Below, piece after piece: positions 36,286 through 43,717 of a DNA stretch of 64,000 nt (its first letter is position 1; every line of letters begins with the position of its first letter). The DNA lies in NCBI RefSeq assembly GCF_002072185.1, contig NZ_MVIW01000013.1, forward strand, positions 1 through 64,000, read 5' to 3'. A program made the translations under genes and the position numbers. This DNA is from Actinomyces denticolens. GTDB taxonomy: Bacteria > Actinomycetota > Actinomycetes > Actinomycetales > Actinomycetaceae. The notes under the pieces were generated by a model. That model searched no databases. It was not told the origin of the DNA and saw nothing but the letters and a program-made list of their open reading frames with translations.

Positions 36286-36291
36286 GGACAG

Positions 36292-36297
36292 AGCGTA
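36292..36297 (-). promoter_or_regulatory. predicted -10 element of the methyltransferase gene (leaderless)
   Basis: Minus-strand TACGCT, 6 nt before ATG 36285. Confidence 0.5.
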
Positions 36298-36387
36298 ACG
36301 AGAGTGGGACCAAAGTCCAGCCCTCCTCCTGGGCGCCTCCACGCCCCCTTCACAGCCCTGTCACAGCGCGGCCCGTGCGGAGGCTGG

Positions 36388-36393
36388 CAGGAT
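36388..36393 (+). promoter_or_regulatory. predicted -10 element of the holin-family gene (leaderless)
   Basis: CAGGAT, 6 nt before ATG 36400; the same hexamer and spacing occur before 50372. Confidence 0.4.
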
Positions 36394-36399
36394 AGGGGC

Positions 36400-36807
36400 A
36401 TGGAACTCGCCATCAGGATCGCCGGGAACGCCGCCGGGCTGTGGCTCGCCTCGCGCCTCCTGCCCGCCTCGCTGTCCCTGCCCGCCAACGCGACGACACT
36501 GCTGTCGATCGTCAACCTCCTCATCATCGGCGCGGTGCTCACAGCCGTGAACTCGGTGGTCAAGCCCGTCGCGAAGATTCTGGCCTTCCCCCTGTACCTC
36601 CTCACCTTCGGGCTGTTCGCCCTCGTGGTCAACGGCGCGATGCTGCGACTGACCGGCTGGATCACGGAGGAGTTCCTCAGCGGCGCCACCGACCGCCTGG
36701 CCGTGGGGCTGACGGTGGACGGCTGGTCCGGGGCGATCCCGGCCGCGCTCATCACCTCGGTCGTCTCGGCGCTCGTCGTCGCCATCGGCCACCGGGAGCG
36801 GGACTGA
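36400..36807 (+). CDS. phage holin family (Phage_holin_4_2) membrane protein
   Basis: A 135-residue protein with four membrane helices and the family pattern LLIIGAVLTAVNSVVKPVAKIL then FPLYLLTFGLFALVVNGAML. Despite the name, this family is widespread on bacterial chromosomes and its role there is unclear; no phage gene is nearby. It starts 114 bp from the divergent methyltransferase gene and ends 88 bp before purB. Confidence 0.9.
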   Translation: MELAIRIAGNAAGLWLASRLLPASLSLPANATTLLSIVNLLIIGAVLTAVNSVVKPVAKILAFPLYLLTFGLFALVVNGAMLRLTGWITEEFLSGATDRLAVGLTVDGWSGAIPAALITSVVSALVVAIGHRERD

Positions 36808-36883
36808 GGGCGCGGCCGGCTGTCCTGACCGCCATCCCGTCGGGCGCCCGACGCCCGGGGCGCCCGGGGCGCCCAGCGCCTGC

Positions 36884-36889
36884 CACAAT
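36884..36889 (+). promoter_or_regulatory. predicted -10 element of purB (leaderless)
   Basis: CACAAT, 6 nt before ATG 36896. The GC-rich tandem GGGGCGCCC units just upstream leave no room for a Shine-Dalgarno. Confidence 0.5.
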
Positions 36890-36895
36890 GAGCGC

Positions 36896-38350
36896 ATGGT
36901 CGACCTCGCCACCGTGACTCCCCCCATCGCCCTGGGCCCGCTCGACGGCCGCTACCGCGCCGTCGTCGCCCCGCTGACCGATCACCTCTCCGAGGCCGCG
37001 CTCAACCGGGCGCGCCTGCACGTCGAGATCGAGTGGCTCATCCACCTCACCGCCGAGCGCGTGCTCCCCGGGGCGCCCGTCCTGAGCGAGACCGAGACCG
37101 CCTACCTGCGCGGGCTCGTGGAGGCCTTCGGGCCGGACGAGATCGCCGAGCTCGCCGCCATCGAGGCCGAGACCCGCCACGACGTCAAGGCCGTGGAGTA
37201 CCTGCTCAAGCGCCGCCTCGCCGCGGCCGCCGAGACCCCCGGGGTCACGGGGGCCGACGGCAGGGCCTCCGTCCTGCCGGGCGTGGGCGAGATCGTCCAC
37301 ATCTTCTGCACCTCCGAGGACATCAACAACCTCGCCTACGCCCTCACCATCCGCTCGGCTATCCAGGAGGTGTGGCTCCCGGCGGCCCGCGGGCTCGTGA
37401 CCGACCTGGCCGTCATGGCGCGCGAGCACGCTGATGCCGCGATGCTGGCGCGCACGCACGGCCAGCCCGCCACGCCCACGACGCTCGGCAAGGAGCTCGC
37501 CGTGCTCGCCCACCGCCTGCGCCGCCAGGTCCGGCGCGTGGAGTCGGCCGAGTACCTGGGCAAGATCAACGGGGCCACCGGCACCTACGGGGCGCACGTC
37601 GTCGCCGTGCCGGGGGCCGACTGGGAGGCCGTGGCGCGCGGCTTCGTGGAGCACCTGGGCCTGATCTGGAATCCGCTGACCACGCAGATCGAGTCCCACG
37701 ACTGGCAGGCCGAGCTCTACGCCGACGTGGCGCGCTTCGGGCGGATCGCCCACAACCTGGCCACGGACGCCTGGACCTACATCTCCCTGGGCTACTTCCG
37801 CCAGCGCCTGAGCGCGCAGGGCTCCACCGGCTCGTCGACGATGCCGCACAAGGTCAACCCGATCCGCTTCGAGAACGCCGAGGCGAACCTGGAAATCTCG
37901 GGGGCGCTGCTGGACACGCTCGCCGCCACGCTGGTGACCTCCCGCCTCCAGCGCGATCTCACCGATTCGACGACGCAGCGCAATATCGGCGTCGGCCTGG
38001 GCCACTCCCTGCTGGCCATCGACAACATCCGCCGGGGCCTGGCCGGTCTCGACGTCGATGAGGCGCGGCTCGCCGAGGACCTGGACGCCACGTGGGAGGT
38101 GCTGGGCGAGCCGGTGCAGCAGGCGATGCGGGCGGCGTCGGTGGCCGGGGCCACGGGCATGGCCGACCCCTACGAGCGCCTCAAGGAGCTCACCCGGGGA
38201 CGCGCGGTGAGCACCGAGGGGATGCGGGACTTCATCGCCGGCCTGGGCATGCCCGCCGAGGTGGAGGCGCGTCTGATGGCCCTCACCCCGGGCACCTACA
38301 CGGGACTGGCGGCCTCCCTCGTCGCGCACCTCGACGACGAGCCCTCCTGA
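36896..38350 (+). CDS. purB: adenylosuccinate lyase
   Basis: Catalyses two fumarate-releasing steps of purine synthesis (SAICAR to AICAR and adenylosuccinate to AMP). The 484-residue protein has the fumarase-superfamily layout: LDGRYRAVVAPL at the N-terminus, the catalytic His region ARTHGQPATPTTLGKEL, IFCTSEDINNL, and the mobile signature loop GSSTMPHKVNPIRFENAE with the catalytic Ser. Length fits the longer PurB class found in actinobacteria and E. coli. The RiPP cluster begins (3' end) 148 bp downstream on the other strand. Confidence 0.97.
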   Translation: MVDLATVTPPIALGPLDGRYRAVVAPLTDHLSEAALNRARLHVEIEWLIHLTAERVLPGAPVLSETETAYLRGLVEAFGPDEIAELAAIEAETRHDVKAVEYLLKRRLAAAAETPGVTGADGRASVLPGVGEIVHIFCTSEDINNLAYALTIRSAIQEVWLPAARGLVTDLAVMAREHADAAMLARTHGQPATPTTLGKELAVLAHRLRRQVRRVESAEYLGKINGATGTYGAHVVAVPGADWEAVARGFVEHLGLIWNPLTTQIESHDWQAELYADVARFGRIAHNLATDAWTYISLGYFRQRLSAQGSTGSSTMPHKVNPIRFENAEANLEISGALLDTLAATLVTSRLQRDLTDSTTQRNIGVGLGHSLLAIDNIRRGLAGLDVDEARLAEDLDATWEVLGEPVQQAMRAASVAGATGMADPYERLKELTRGRAVSTEGMRDFIAGLGMPAEVEARLMALTPGTYTGLAASLVAHLDDEPS

Positions 38351-38390
38351 GGCCCGCCCCTCCTGCGGCGTCGAGTTCGTCCTTTCAGGG

Positions 38391-38421
38391 ACGAGTTCGT
38401 ACCCTCACCCACCGAACTCGT
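38391..38421 (+). terminator. hairpin after purB
   Basis: ACGAGTTCG (38391-38399) pairs with CGAACTCGT (38413-38421), 13-nt loop, 41 nt past the stop. Confidence 0.5.
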
Positions 38422-38439
38422 CACCGGAAGTACGAAGTC

Positions 38440-38495
38440 GACGACGGCACCCGGCCGACGGCACCCGGACGACGGCACCCGGACGACGGCGCCCG
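38440..38495. repeat. 14-bp tandem repeat (four units) at the edge of the RiPP cluster
   Basis: Consensus GACGACGGCACCCG at 38440-38453, 38454-38467, 38468-38481 and 38482-38495, with one or two changes in units 2 and 4. It ends 3 bp before the stop codon of the last RiPP gene. Confidence 0.85.
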
Positions 38496-38498
38496 GGC

Positions 38499-39398
38499 TC
38501 ATCCCCCGGGCAGGAGGTAGCGGGAGGCCAGACCCGCAACGGCCTCCTCGGCGGGGTTGAGGCCGAGGCGGTTCGCGTCGATGTGGAGCAGGTCGATCGC
38601 ACGGCGCCATTCCTCCCCCCCGCCCATGCGGGCCACGGCGCGCGCCGCGTCATCGGCGAGAGCATCGAGGGAGGCCACCGCCTCGGGCCGCAGTGGCCCG
38701 CCCGGGCCGGCGGCACCGAGGACGCCGCGCACCATGTGCTCCAATCCGGCTCCCCCGCGCAGCTCGGCGGGCAGCCGGGGGCCCCAGGCGCGCAGGTGGG
38801 CGGCGAGCAGGCCCGACGCCGAGGCGCCGCCCCAGGGCGACCCCGCCCCCAGTCCCACCCCTCCTGGCCCGGCCGCGCGGTCGGCGCGAGCGATCGCCGT
38901 CACCGCCCGGGCGAGGTAGTGGGCCGCGAGCGCCGCGCGCGCCTCGGGCCGGGGCGCCTCCCAGACCCGCTGCTCCAGGCACCACCGGCTGGCGGCGTCG
39001 AAATGCGCCTCGGCGGCCTCCACGCCGCTCGGCCCCCCGTACTTGCCGTACTCGGGGCCGTAGACGGCCAGTGCCACTCCGGCTCGACCGGTCTGCGCGC
39101 TGGTGAGCGGGTCGGGGACGAGGCGCGGCAGGACCCGCCCGGTCGAGGTGCGGCAGGCGCGGTCGAGCGGCTCGAGCCCGGCCGCGAGCCGGTCGAGGAC
39201 GTCGGGTGCGGCCTTGACGCGCAGCCGCAGGTGGTGTCCGCGCAGGTCGACGAAGCGCAGGAAGTGCGCCGAGTCGATCCTCCAGCGCTCCCGCGCGCCC
39301 TCCAGCCACGCGGCGACGGCGGGCAGGAGCGCGTCGGTGTCGTCGCCGCCGGGGCAGTAGAGGCGGGCGTAGAGCCAGTCCCGATCGTCCTCGCTCAT
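38499..39398 (-). CDS. thiopeptide-type (SpaB_C) elimination or cycloaddition domain protein
   Basis: A 299-residue member of the 'thiopeptide-type bacteriocin biosynthesis' family, the stand-alone C-terminal domain of LanB dehydratases. Typical features are DWLYARLYCPG at the start, SAHFLRFVDLRGHHLRLRVK, YGPEYGKYGG followed by AEAHFDAASRW, and LLHIDANRLGLNPAEE. In split dehydratases such a protein removes glutamate from glutamylated Ser/Thr to give dehydroalanine or dehydrobutyrine; in thiopeptides a paralog does the [4+2] ring closure. Only one copy is present here, so the first role is more likely, but this is inference. The ATG overlaps the stop of the dehydratase gene (ATGA), with GGAGGAG upstream. 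Last gene of the cluster. Confidence 0.88.
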   Translation of the reverse strand: MSEDDRDWLYARLYCPGGDDTDALLPAVAAWLEGARERWRIDSAHFLRFVDLRGHHLRLRVKAAPDVLDRLAAGLEPLDRACRTSTGRVLPRLVPDPLTSAQTGRAGVALAVYGPEYGKYGGPSGVEAAEAHFDAASRWCLEQRVWEAPRPEARAALAAHYLARAVTAIARADRAAGPGGVGLGAGSPWGGASASGLLAAHLRAWGPRLPAELRGGAGLEHMVRGVLGAAGPGGPLRPEAVASLDALADDAARAVARMGGGEEWRRAIDLLHIDANRLGLNPAEEAVAGLASRYLLPGG

Positions 39399-42088
39399 CG
39401 CGCGCTCCTCCCCCCGGAGGGGTGGACGGCCCGAGCCGCCGCGGGCCCGGTGGCCGCGCCGACCGCCGAGGCCCCGATCGGCGCCGAGGCCCCTGCCGCC
39501 ATGCCGCCGCCCTTGGGCCACTGGATGGCGACCAGGTACTCGAGGGTCGTCGCCTCCCCGCCGCCCGTGGCGCCCGCGAGCTCGTCGCGCGCCGGCAGGG
39601 CCTCCACGAGGGAGAGGTGCTCGGCCTCGGGGCTGATCCACCCGCGCAGCGCCATGAGCGAGACCGGCGAGCGCAGGTCCACGTAGCGGGGCTTGTGCTC
39701 ATCGAAGGTGGCGCCCTGGTTGGGCATGAGCTGGTGGGCGTAGACCTCGGCGGGCAGCCCCCATGCCTCGCGCAGCCTGGCCACGCCCACCAGGGTGGCG
39801 GTCATATCCCGCTCGAGGAGGTCGGTGAGCTCGTGGGCGGGGAAGGTCCAGGACTCGCGGCGCGTCACGAGTCGCCCCTCGACGGCGCGCGGCTCGTGGG
39901 TGAGCTCGTCGGCGGGCGGTCCCGAGGTTCCCCGGCGTCGGCTGATCCAGTGATCGGCCATCGGGGGCAGACGGGACCACGGGTCGGCCAGGAGCGCCAG
40001 CCAGGCGAGGTAGCCGCCGAGTCGGTGCTGCGGGGCCAGGCCCAGGTAGGAGATGCCCACGGGCCCGTCGCCATCGGCGAGGAAGAGCGTGGCCGTGGCG
40101 GGGTCGTGGGCGAGCCGCAGCTCATCCAGGTCGACGGCGCCCGGCGAGTCGGGGTCGCCCGGCAGGCGCAGTGCGGGCAGGGTCCCGCACGAGACGGCCT
40201 GCCCGGTGTTGCACTCGGTGGCGGCCTGGATCTCCAGGAGCCGATCGGTGCCCCAGGCGGTGCGCAGGGACCGGGCGAGGCGCTCGCGGTAGTCCTCGCC
40301 GAGGAGGCGGTGGAAGCGGGCCTGGAGCGAGCCGTTGCCGTTGGTGAAGGCGTTGACCACGGTCAGGCCGCCCCCGCTCTCCCAGGGGGCGGCGCCCGTG
40401 GCAACGGGCTGGAGGAAGGCCCCGAGGTGGCGGGGGGAGGCGGAGGCGCCGCCGGGCAGGGCGGCGCGCTGCGGGCTGGGGCCACTGGTGAAGTCCCGGG
40501 CGGCGGCGGCCAGCATCTCGGCGTCGCCGTCGGGGGCGTGGGCGAGGGTGAGGAGGAAGGCGAGGGGGTCCTCGCAGATCCCGCCGCGGCCGTAGGCGGA
40601 GACGAATCGCTCCACGAGGAGGTCGTAGAGGTGGGAGCGCGTGACCCAGGGGTCGGCCATCCGGGCCAGGCGGGCGCAGTCCGCCCCGAAGGACTCGTAC
40701 CGTGACGGATCGGGCCAGGCGAGAGGGGATTCGCAGTCCTCGTAGAGGAGGCCGCCGGGGCGCTCGCCGAGCTCGCCGTCGCCGAAGACGCGCCGGGCGA
40801 TGGCCCCGGCCCTGCCCAGGAGCCTGGCGCGCTCGGGTCCCGCGGCGGCCCCGACGGCGCCGTCCAATCCGGCCAGCCACGCCAGGTCCTCCCCCCAGGC
40901 CTCGCGCTGGGAGGGGGACAGCGCCGCTGCCAGCGCCGGGAAGGGGTTGTCCCCGCGCTGCCAGGGGACGTGGACGCGCACCGCCCCGGACTCGAGAAGC
41001 CGGGTCAGGCGCAGCCCCGGGTCATGGGCGTCCAGCCGCGCGGCGGCCTCGCGGATGGTGACGGGTCCGGGTGGGACGGGACGGGGTGCTCGCCCCGCGG
41101 GGCCGGCATTGAGGCCGGCGGGAGCGCCCAGGCCCCCCGCGACCCAGGTGGCGGGGGCGACCTGCTCTCGGCGGAACACCATGCCATTGGCGTAGTCGTA
41201 CTCGGGCAGGGCGGTCAGGGGGATCGGAAGGGGCGGGGCGGACTGGGCGGCCGCCTCCTCAGAGCCTTCACCGCCCGCGCCGATGGGCGGCACGGCCTCG
41301 CGCACCGGCAGCGCCTCCAGCTGGATGCCGCTGGCCGGGTCGAGCTCGCGGGCCAGGGCCATGAGGATCCCGTGGGCGAGATGGACGGCGACCATCCGGT
41401 GGGACCGCCCCCTCCCGCCGTTCCTCCCGCCGCCCGGCCCTCCCCTCGCGCCCTCCTCGGCGGCGCCGTCCCCCGCCGTCCCGGCGCCGGGGGAGACCGT
41501 GGTCAGCCCGGAGAAGGGGCTGGTCTTGAGCGCCGCGCGCGTGGCGAGGGTGTAGAGGCTGCGGGCCACACGGGCATCGCCCAGGCGCACTCCCCGCAGC
41601 GCCAGGATGGACACGAGCTCGGGGGCGGCCACGGCGAGGGCCTCGAGGTAGCCGGGCTCGTCCAGACCCGCCGCCAGCACGGCCCTGCTGGCCTCGAGGT
41701 CACCGGCCACCGCCTCCTCCAGGTGGGCGCGCGCCGCGTCGCGTCGGGCGAGCATCGCGTCCCAGCGATCGACGCCGTCGGCCAGGGCCCTGGGCATCGC
41801 GGCGCGCGCCCGGTCGCTCAGCGCGCTCGGCCGACCCTGGAAGACGCGGCGCTTGGCGGCCAGGACGGCGCGCCGCTCGGGGCGCTCCAGGGTGGGGATG
41901 AGCTCGTAGAGCGGATCCAGCAGGGCCTGCCCCACCGGCTCCAGGGCGTCGTGGCGGCGCAGGTACTCCTCCAGGGCCGTCGTCAGGCCGGGGCTGGGAC
42001 GGGGGATGGCGCGCTCGGGCAGGCCGCCGACGCGCACAAGGGTCGGCAGCGGGAGGCCGGGGGACGGGGGAGCCGGGACGGCGATCAT
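39395..42088 (-). CDS. LanB-type lantibiotic dehydratase (glutamylation domain)
   Basis: An 897-residue protein homologous to the N-terminal, tRNA-Glu-dependent glutamylating part of class I lanthipeptide dehydratases, as used in split form by thiopeptide and goadsporin pathways. The family hallmark KTSPFSGLTTV is present (around residue 210), as are FVSAYGRGGICEDPLAFLL, a NAFTNGNGSLQARFHRLLGEDYRE core, ITRRESW-type and RYVDLRSPVSLMALRGW segments near the C-terminus. It would activate Ser and Thr of the precursor for dehydration. The true start is ATG 42088, overlapping the protease stop; the frame is open for 470 codons further upstream, which is a GC-rich artefact. Confidence 0.88.
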   Translation of the reverse strand: MIAVPAPPSPGLPLPTLVRVGGLPERAIPRPSPGLTTALEEYLRRHDALEPVGQALLDPLYELIPTLERPERRAVLAAKRRVFQGRPSALSDRARAAMPRALADGVDRWDAMLARRDAARAHLEEAVAGDLEASRAVLAAGLDEPGYLEALAVAAPELVSILALRGVRLGDARVARSLYTLATRAALKTSPFSGLTTVSPGAGTAGDGAAEEGARGGPGGGRNGGRGRSHRMVAVHLAHGILMALARELDPASGIQLEALPVREAVPPIGAGGEGSEEAAAQSAPPLPIPLTALPEYDYANGMVFRREQVAPATWVAGGLGAPAGLNAGPAGRAPRPVPPGPVTIREAAARLDAHDPGLRLTRLLESGAVRVHVPWQRGDNPFPALAAALSPSQREAWGEDLAWLAGLDGAVGAAAGPERARLLGRAGAIARRVFGDGELGERPGGLLYEDCESPLAWPDPSRYESFGADCARLARMADPWVTRSHLYDLLVERFVSAYGRGGICEDPLAFLLTLAHAPDGDAEMLAAAARDFTSGPSPQRAALPGGASASPRHLGAFLQPVATGAAPWESGGGLTVVNAFTNGNGSLQARFHRLLGEDYRERLARSLRTAWGTDRLLEIQAATECNTGQAVSCGTLPALRLPGDPDSPGAVDLDELRLAHDPATATLFLADGDGPVGISYLGLAPQHRLGGYLAWLALLADPWSRLPPMADHWISRRRGTSGPPADELTHEPRAVEGRLVTRRESWTFPAHELTDLLERDMTATLVGVARLREAWGLPAEVYAHQLMPNQGATFDEHKPRYVDLRSPVSLMALRGWISPEAEHLSLVEALPARDELAGATGGGEATTLEYLVAIQWPKGGGMAAGASAPIGASAVGAATGPAAARAVHPSGGRSAR

Positions 42089-43275
42089 GCGAGAAGCCCT
42101 CTCACCAGGTTGAACAGGATGAGGCCCAGCGACGTCAGGCTCATCACCATGACGGTGATGCCGAGCAGCGCGGCGAGCAGGCCGTAGAGGAAGTAGCCCC
42201 AGCGGGCGGATCTGCGCATGACGGCCAGGGCCGGGGGCAGTGGGACGCGCCTCAGGGCGCAGCGCAGCACGAGCATGGAGCGGCCCCGGAGGTTGACCGA
42301 GCCGGTGAGGGCCTCGATGGCGGCCACGCCGTCGGACTGGGTGAGCGGATTGGAGTTGGTCACGAGCATGGTCAGCTGGAAGGCGCACAGGGTGAGCGCG
42401 ACCTGCCGGACGACGCCCCCGCTCGAGGCCGCGACGGCCGCCTCGATGCCGCAGACGACGCCGTCGGAGCACATGCCGGCGAGGGCGAGCATGGCCAGCC
42501 CCAGCCGCGAGCGCACCCGGTAGGAGTCGGTGCGGTCGACGTAGGCGATGGGTATCACCCAGAACATGAGCGCCACGCCGAGGCCCCGCACGGGCGGGCC
42601 GAGCCAGCCGGCGACGATCGCGTGCCAGGACTCGTGCCCGACGATGCTCATGAGCTGGATGGCGATGGCGATGATGATCACTGAGAGCGTCGGCCGCGCG
42701 CCGCCGGCGAGGTTGAGCAGTGCGAGCACTCCGGCGGCGTACCCGGCGACGGCGGCGAGGATGAAGACGACGGCGAGGCTCCGCGCCGGCAGGCGGCGCA
42801 GCAGTCGGACGATGGGGGCGACCACCCGGTGGTAGCTGCGGCAGAGCATGAAGCGGGGCAGGAGCCAGCCGCCGCTCCAGCGCGAGGGGTGGACCCTGAC
42901 GTGCCGCCCCTGGTGAACGGGGGCGACATGCCGGCCGCGCGCGAATCGGGGTCGCCGCTCGGGATGGGGGCGCGGAGCGACGAGGGGGGCGCTGGGGGCG
43001 GCCGTGGAGGCCATGCTCAGCAGTTGCTTGCCGCGCAGGGAGTCGACGAGGCCGTTGATGCGCTGGGCGCCGGCGGCGTCGATCTTCTGCGGGAGCTGCT
43101 CGATGATGGCGGGCAGGCTCCTGCGCCCGTCGAACTGGCCGACGATGAAGGCGGCGGCGGCGCCGAGCCGGTGGTACTTGCCCGAGTCGGAGTCGAAGAG
43201 CATGGGCTGGTTGTCCATCCCGACGATCAGGGACACGCCCTGTCGCAGCCGCGGGATGTCGGTGGTGGCCGTCAT
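42085..43275 (-). CDS. PqqD-like domain fused to M50 (site-2-type) metalloprotease
   Basis: A 396-residue membrane protein. Residues ~8-85 resemble a PqqD-like precursor recognition domain (RLRQGVSLIVG, FDSDSGKYHRLGAAAAFIVGQFDG). A basic linker follows, then about eight membrane helices. The zinc site of M50 proteases looks intact: HESWH at residues 214-218 and NPLTQSDG at 309-316, which supplies the third Asp ligand. I infer that it binds the leader of the precursor and cuts it at the membrane, perhaps during export. It lies directly after the precursor gene, separated by a hairpin, and overlaps the dehydratase start by 4 bp. An RBS (GGAG) precedes ATG 43275. Confidence 0.85.
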   Translation of the reverse strand: MTATTDIPRLRQGVSLIVGMDNQPMLFDSDSGKYHRLGAAAAFIVGQFDGRRSLPAIIEQLPQKIDAAGAQRINGLVDSLRGKQLLSMASTAAPSAPLVAPRPHPERRPRFARGRHVAPVHQGRHVRVHPSRWSGGWLLPRFMLCRSYHRVVAPIVRLLRRLPARSLAVVFILAAVAGYAAGVLALLNLAGGARPTLSVIIIAIAIQLMSIVGHESWHAIVAGWLGPPVRGLGVALMFWVIPIAYVDRTDSYRVRSRLGLAMLALAGMCSDGVVCGIEAAVAASSGGVVRQVALTLCAFQLTMLVTNSNPLTQSDGVAAIEALTGSVNLRGRSMLVLRCALRRVPLPPALAVMRRSARWGYFLYGLLAALLGITVMVMSLTSLGLILFNLVRGLLA

Positions 43276-43327
43276 CGTGCGCTCCTGCCTCCCTCAGGTG
43301 ATGCGATGGGTTCGGGGATCCGGGGGA

Positions 43328-43367
43328 CGGTGGCGGCCGGGGGAAGGGGATCCTCCGGCCGCCACCG
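43328..43367 (-). terminator. attenuator hairpin between precursor and downstream enzymes
   Basis: Arms 43328-43340 and 43355-43367 form a perfect 13-bp GC-rich stem with a 14-nt loop, 7 nt after the precursor stop. No T-tract follows, so partial read-through into the protease and dehydratase genes is expected, giving more precursor than enzyme mRNA. Confidence 0.65.
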
Positions 43368-43374
43368 CGCGTCC

Positions 43375-43572
43375 TCAGCAGGACGTGGTCGAGGCGCAGG
43401 CGGCGCAGGCCTCCGTCGAGGCGCTGGCGGCGCAGCCCGCGGTTGAGGCGCAGGCGGCGCAGGCCGGGCATGAGGCGCTGGCGGCGCAGAAGAAGCAACC
43501 CAGGGCGTTGCCCTCGGGGAGCTCCTCAACACCGAAGTCGCTGTCAGCGAGCGTCAGGTCGATCGTGGTCAT
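43375..43572 (-). CDS. RiPP precursor peptide, Cys-rich (azole/thiopeptide-like)
   Basis: A 65-residue peptide with a clear leader/core split. The acidic leader (residues 1-25) contains DLTLADSDFGVEELPEG and NALG; the core (26-65) holds nine Cys, seven Ser and four Thr among Ala, with few other residues (two Phe, one Pro, two Gly, one Glu). Cys sit at 26, 29, 35, 38, 41, 47, 56, 59 and 65. The segment CAACAST occurs twice (38-44 and 56-62), suggesting internal duplication. AAGGAGGTG 7-8 nt before the ATG is the best ribosome-binding site in the cluster. YcaO/SagB enzymes would turn Cys into thiazoles, and the LanB pair would dehydrate Ser/Thr. The leader resembles thiazolylpeptide-type precursors; the exact product class is unknown. 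Confidence 0.85.
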   Translation of the reverse strand: MTTIDLTLADSDFGVEELPEGNALGCFFCAASASCPACAACASTAGCAASASTEACAACASTTSC

Positions 43573-43616
43573 ATGCTATTCACCTCCTTCACTTGAGTAA
43601 CTGGCTGGTGCAGGAG

Positions 43617-43634
43617 CAGGCCCGCGAGGGCCTG
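43617..43634 (-). promoter_or_regulatory. second small hairpin in precursor 5' region
   Basis: CAGGCCC and GGGCCTG form a perfect 7-bp stem with a 4-nt loop, 44 nt before the precursor ATG. Together with 43637-43668 it makes a two-hairpin block upstream of the ribosome-binding site. Confidence 0.5.
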
Positions 43635-43636
43635 AT

Positions 43637-43668
43637 GAGGGGGCTGGTCCGGCATGACCGGCCCCCTC
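43637..43668 (-). terminator. hairpin between SagB-like gene and precursor
   Basis: Arms 43637-43649 and 43656-43668 pair over 13 positions (one G-T/G-U pair) with a 6-nt loop. It may end the upstream enzyme transcript or stabilise the 5' end of a processed precursor mRNA. Confidence 0.6.
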
Positions 43669-43717
43669 GCCCCGTGATGGGGCGCTCGGGGCGCGGCGCA
43701 ACGGGCGCCGCGGCGCT

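Noticed and set aside
36400-36807. Prophage, suggested by the holin-family gene
   Set aside because: The family is common on chromosomes and no other phage gene, integrase or attachment site is near.
39395-43498. A 1367-codon open frame across the dehydratase, protease and precursor genes
   Set aside because: Only the part from 42088 has LanB sequence; the upstream half is an Arg/Pro-rich shadow of the protease gene, and the ATGA overlap at 42088 marks the true start.
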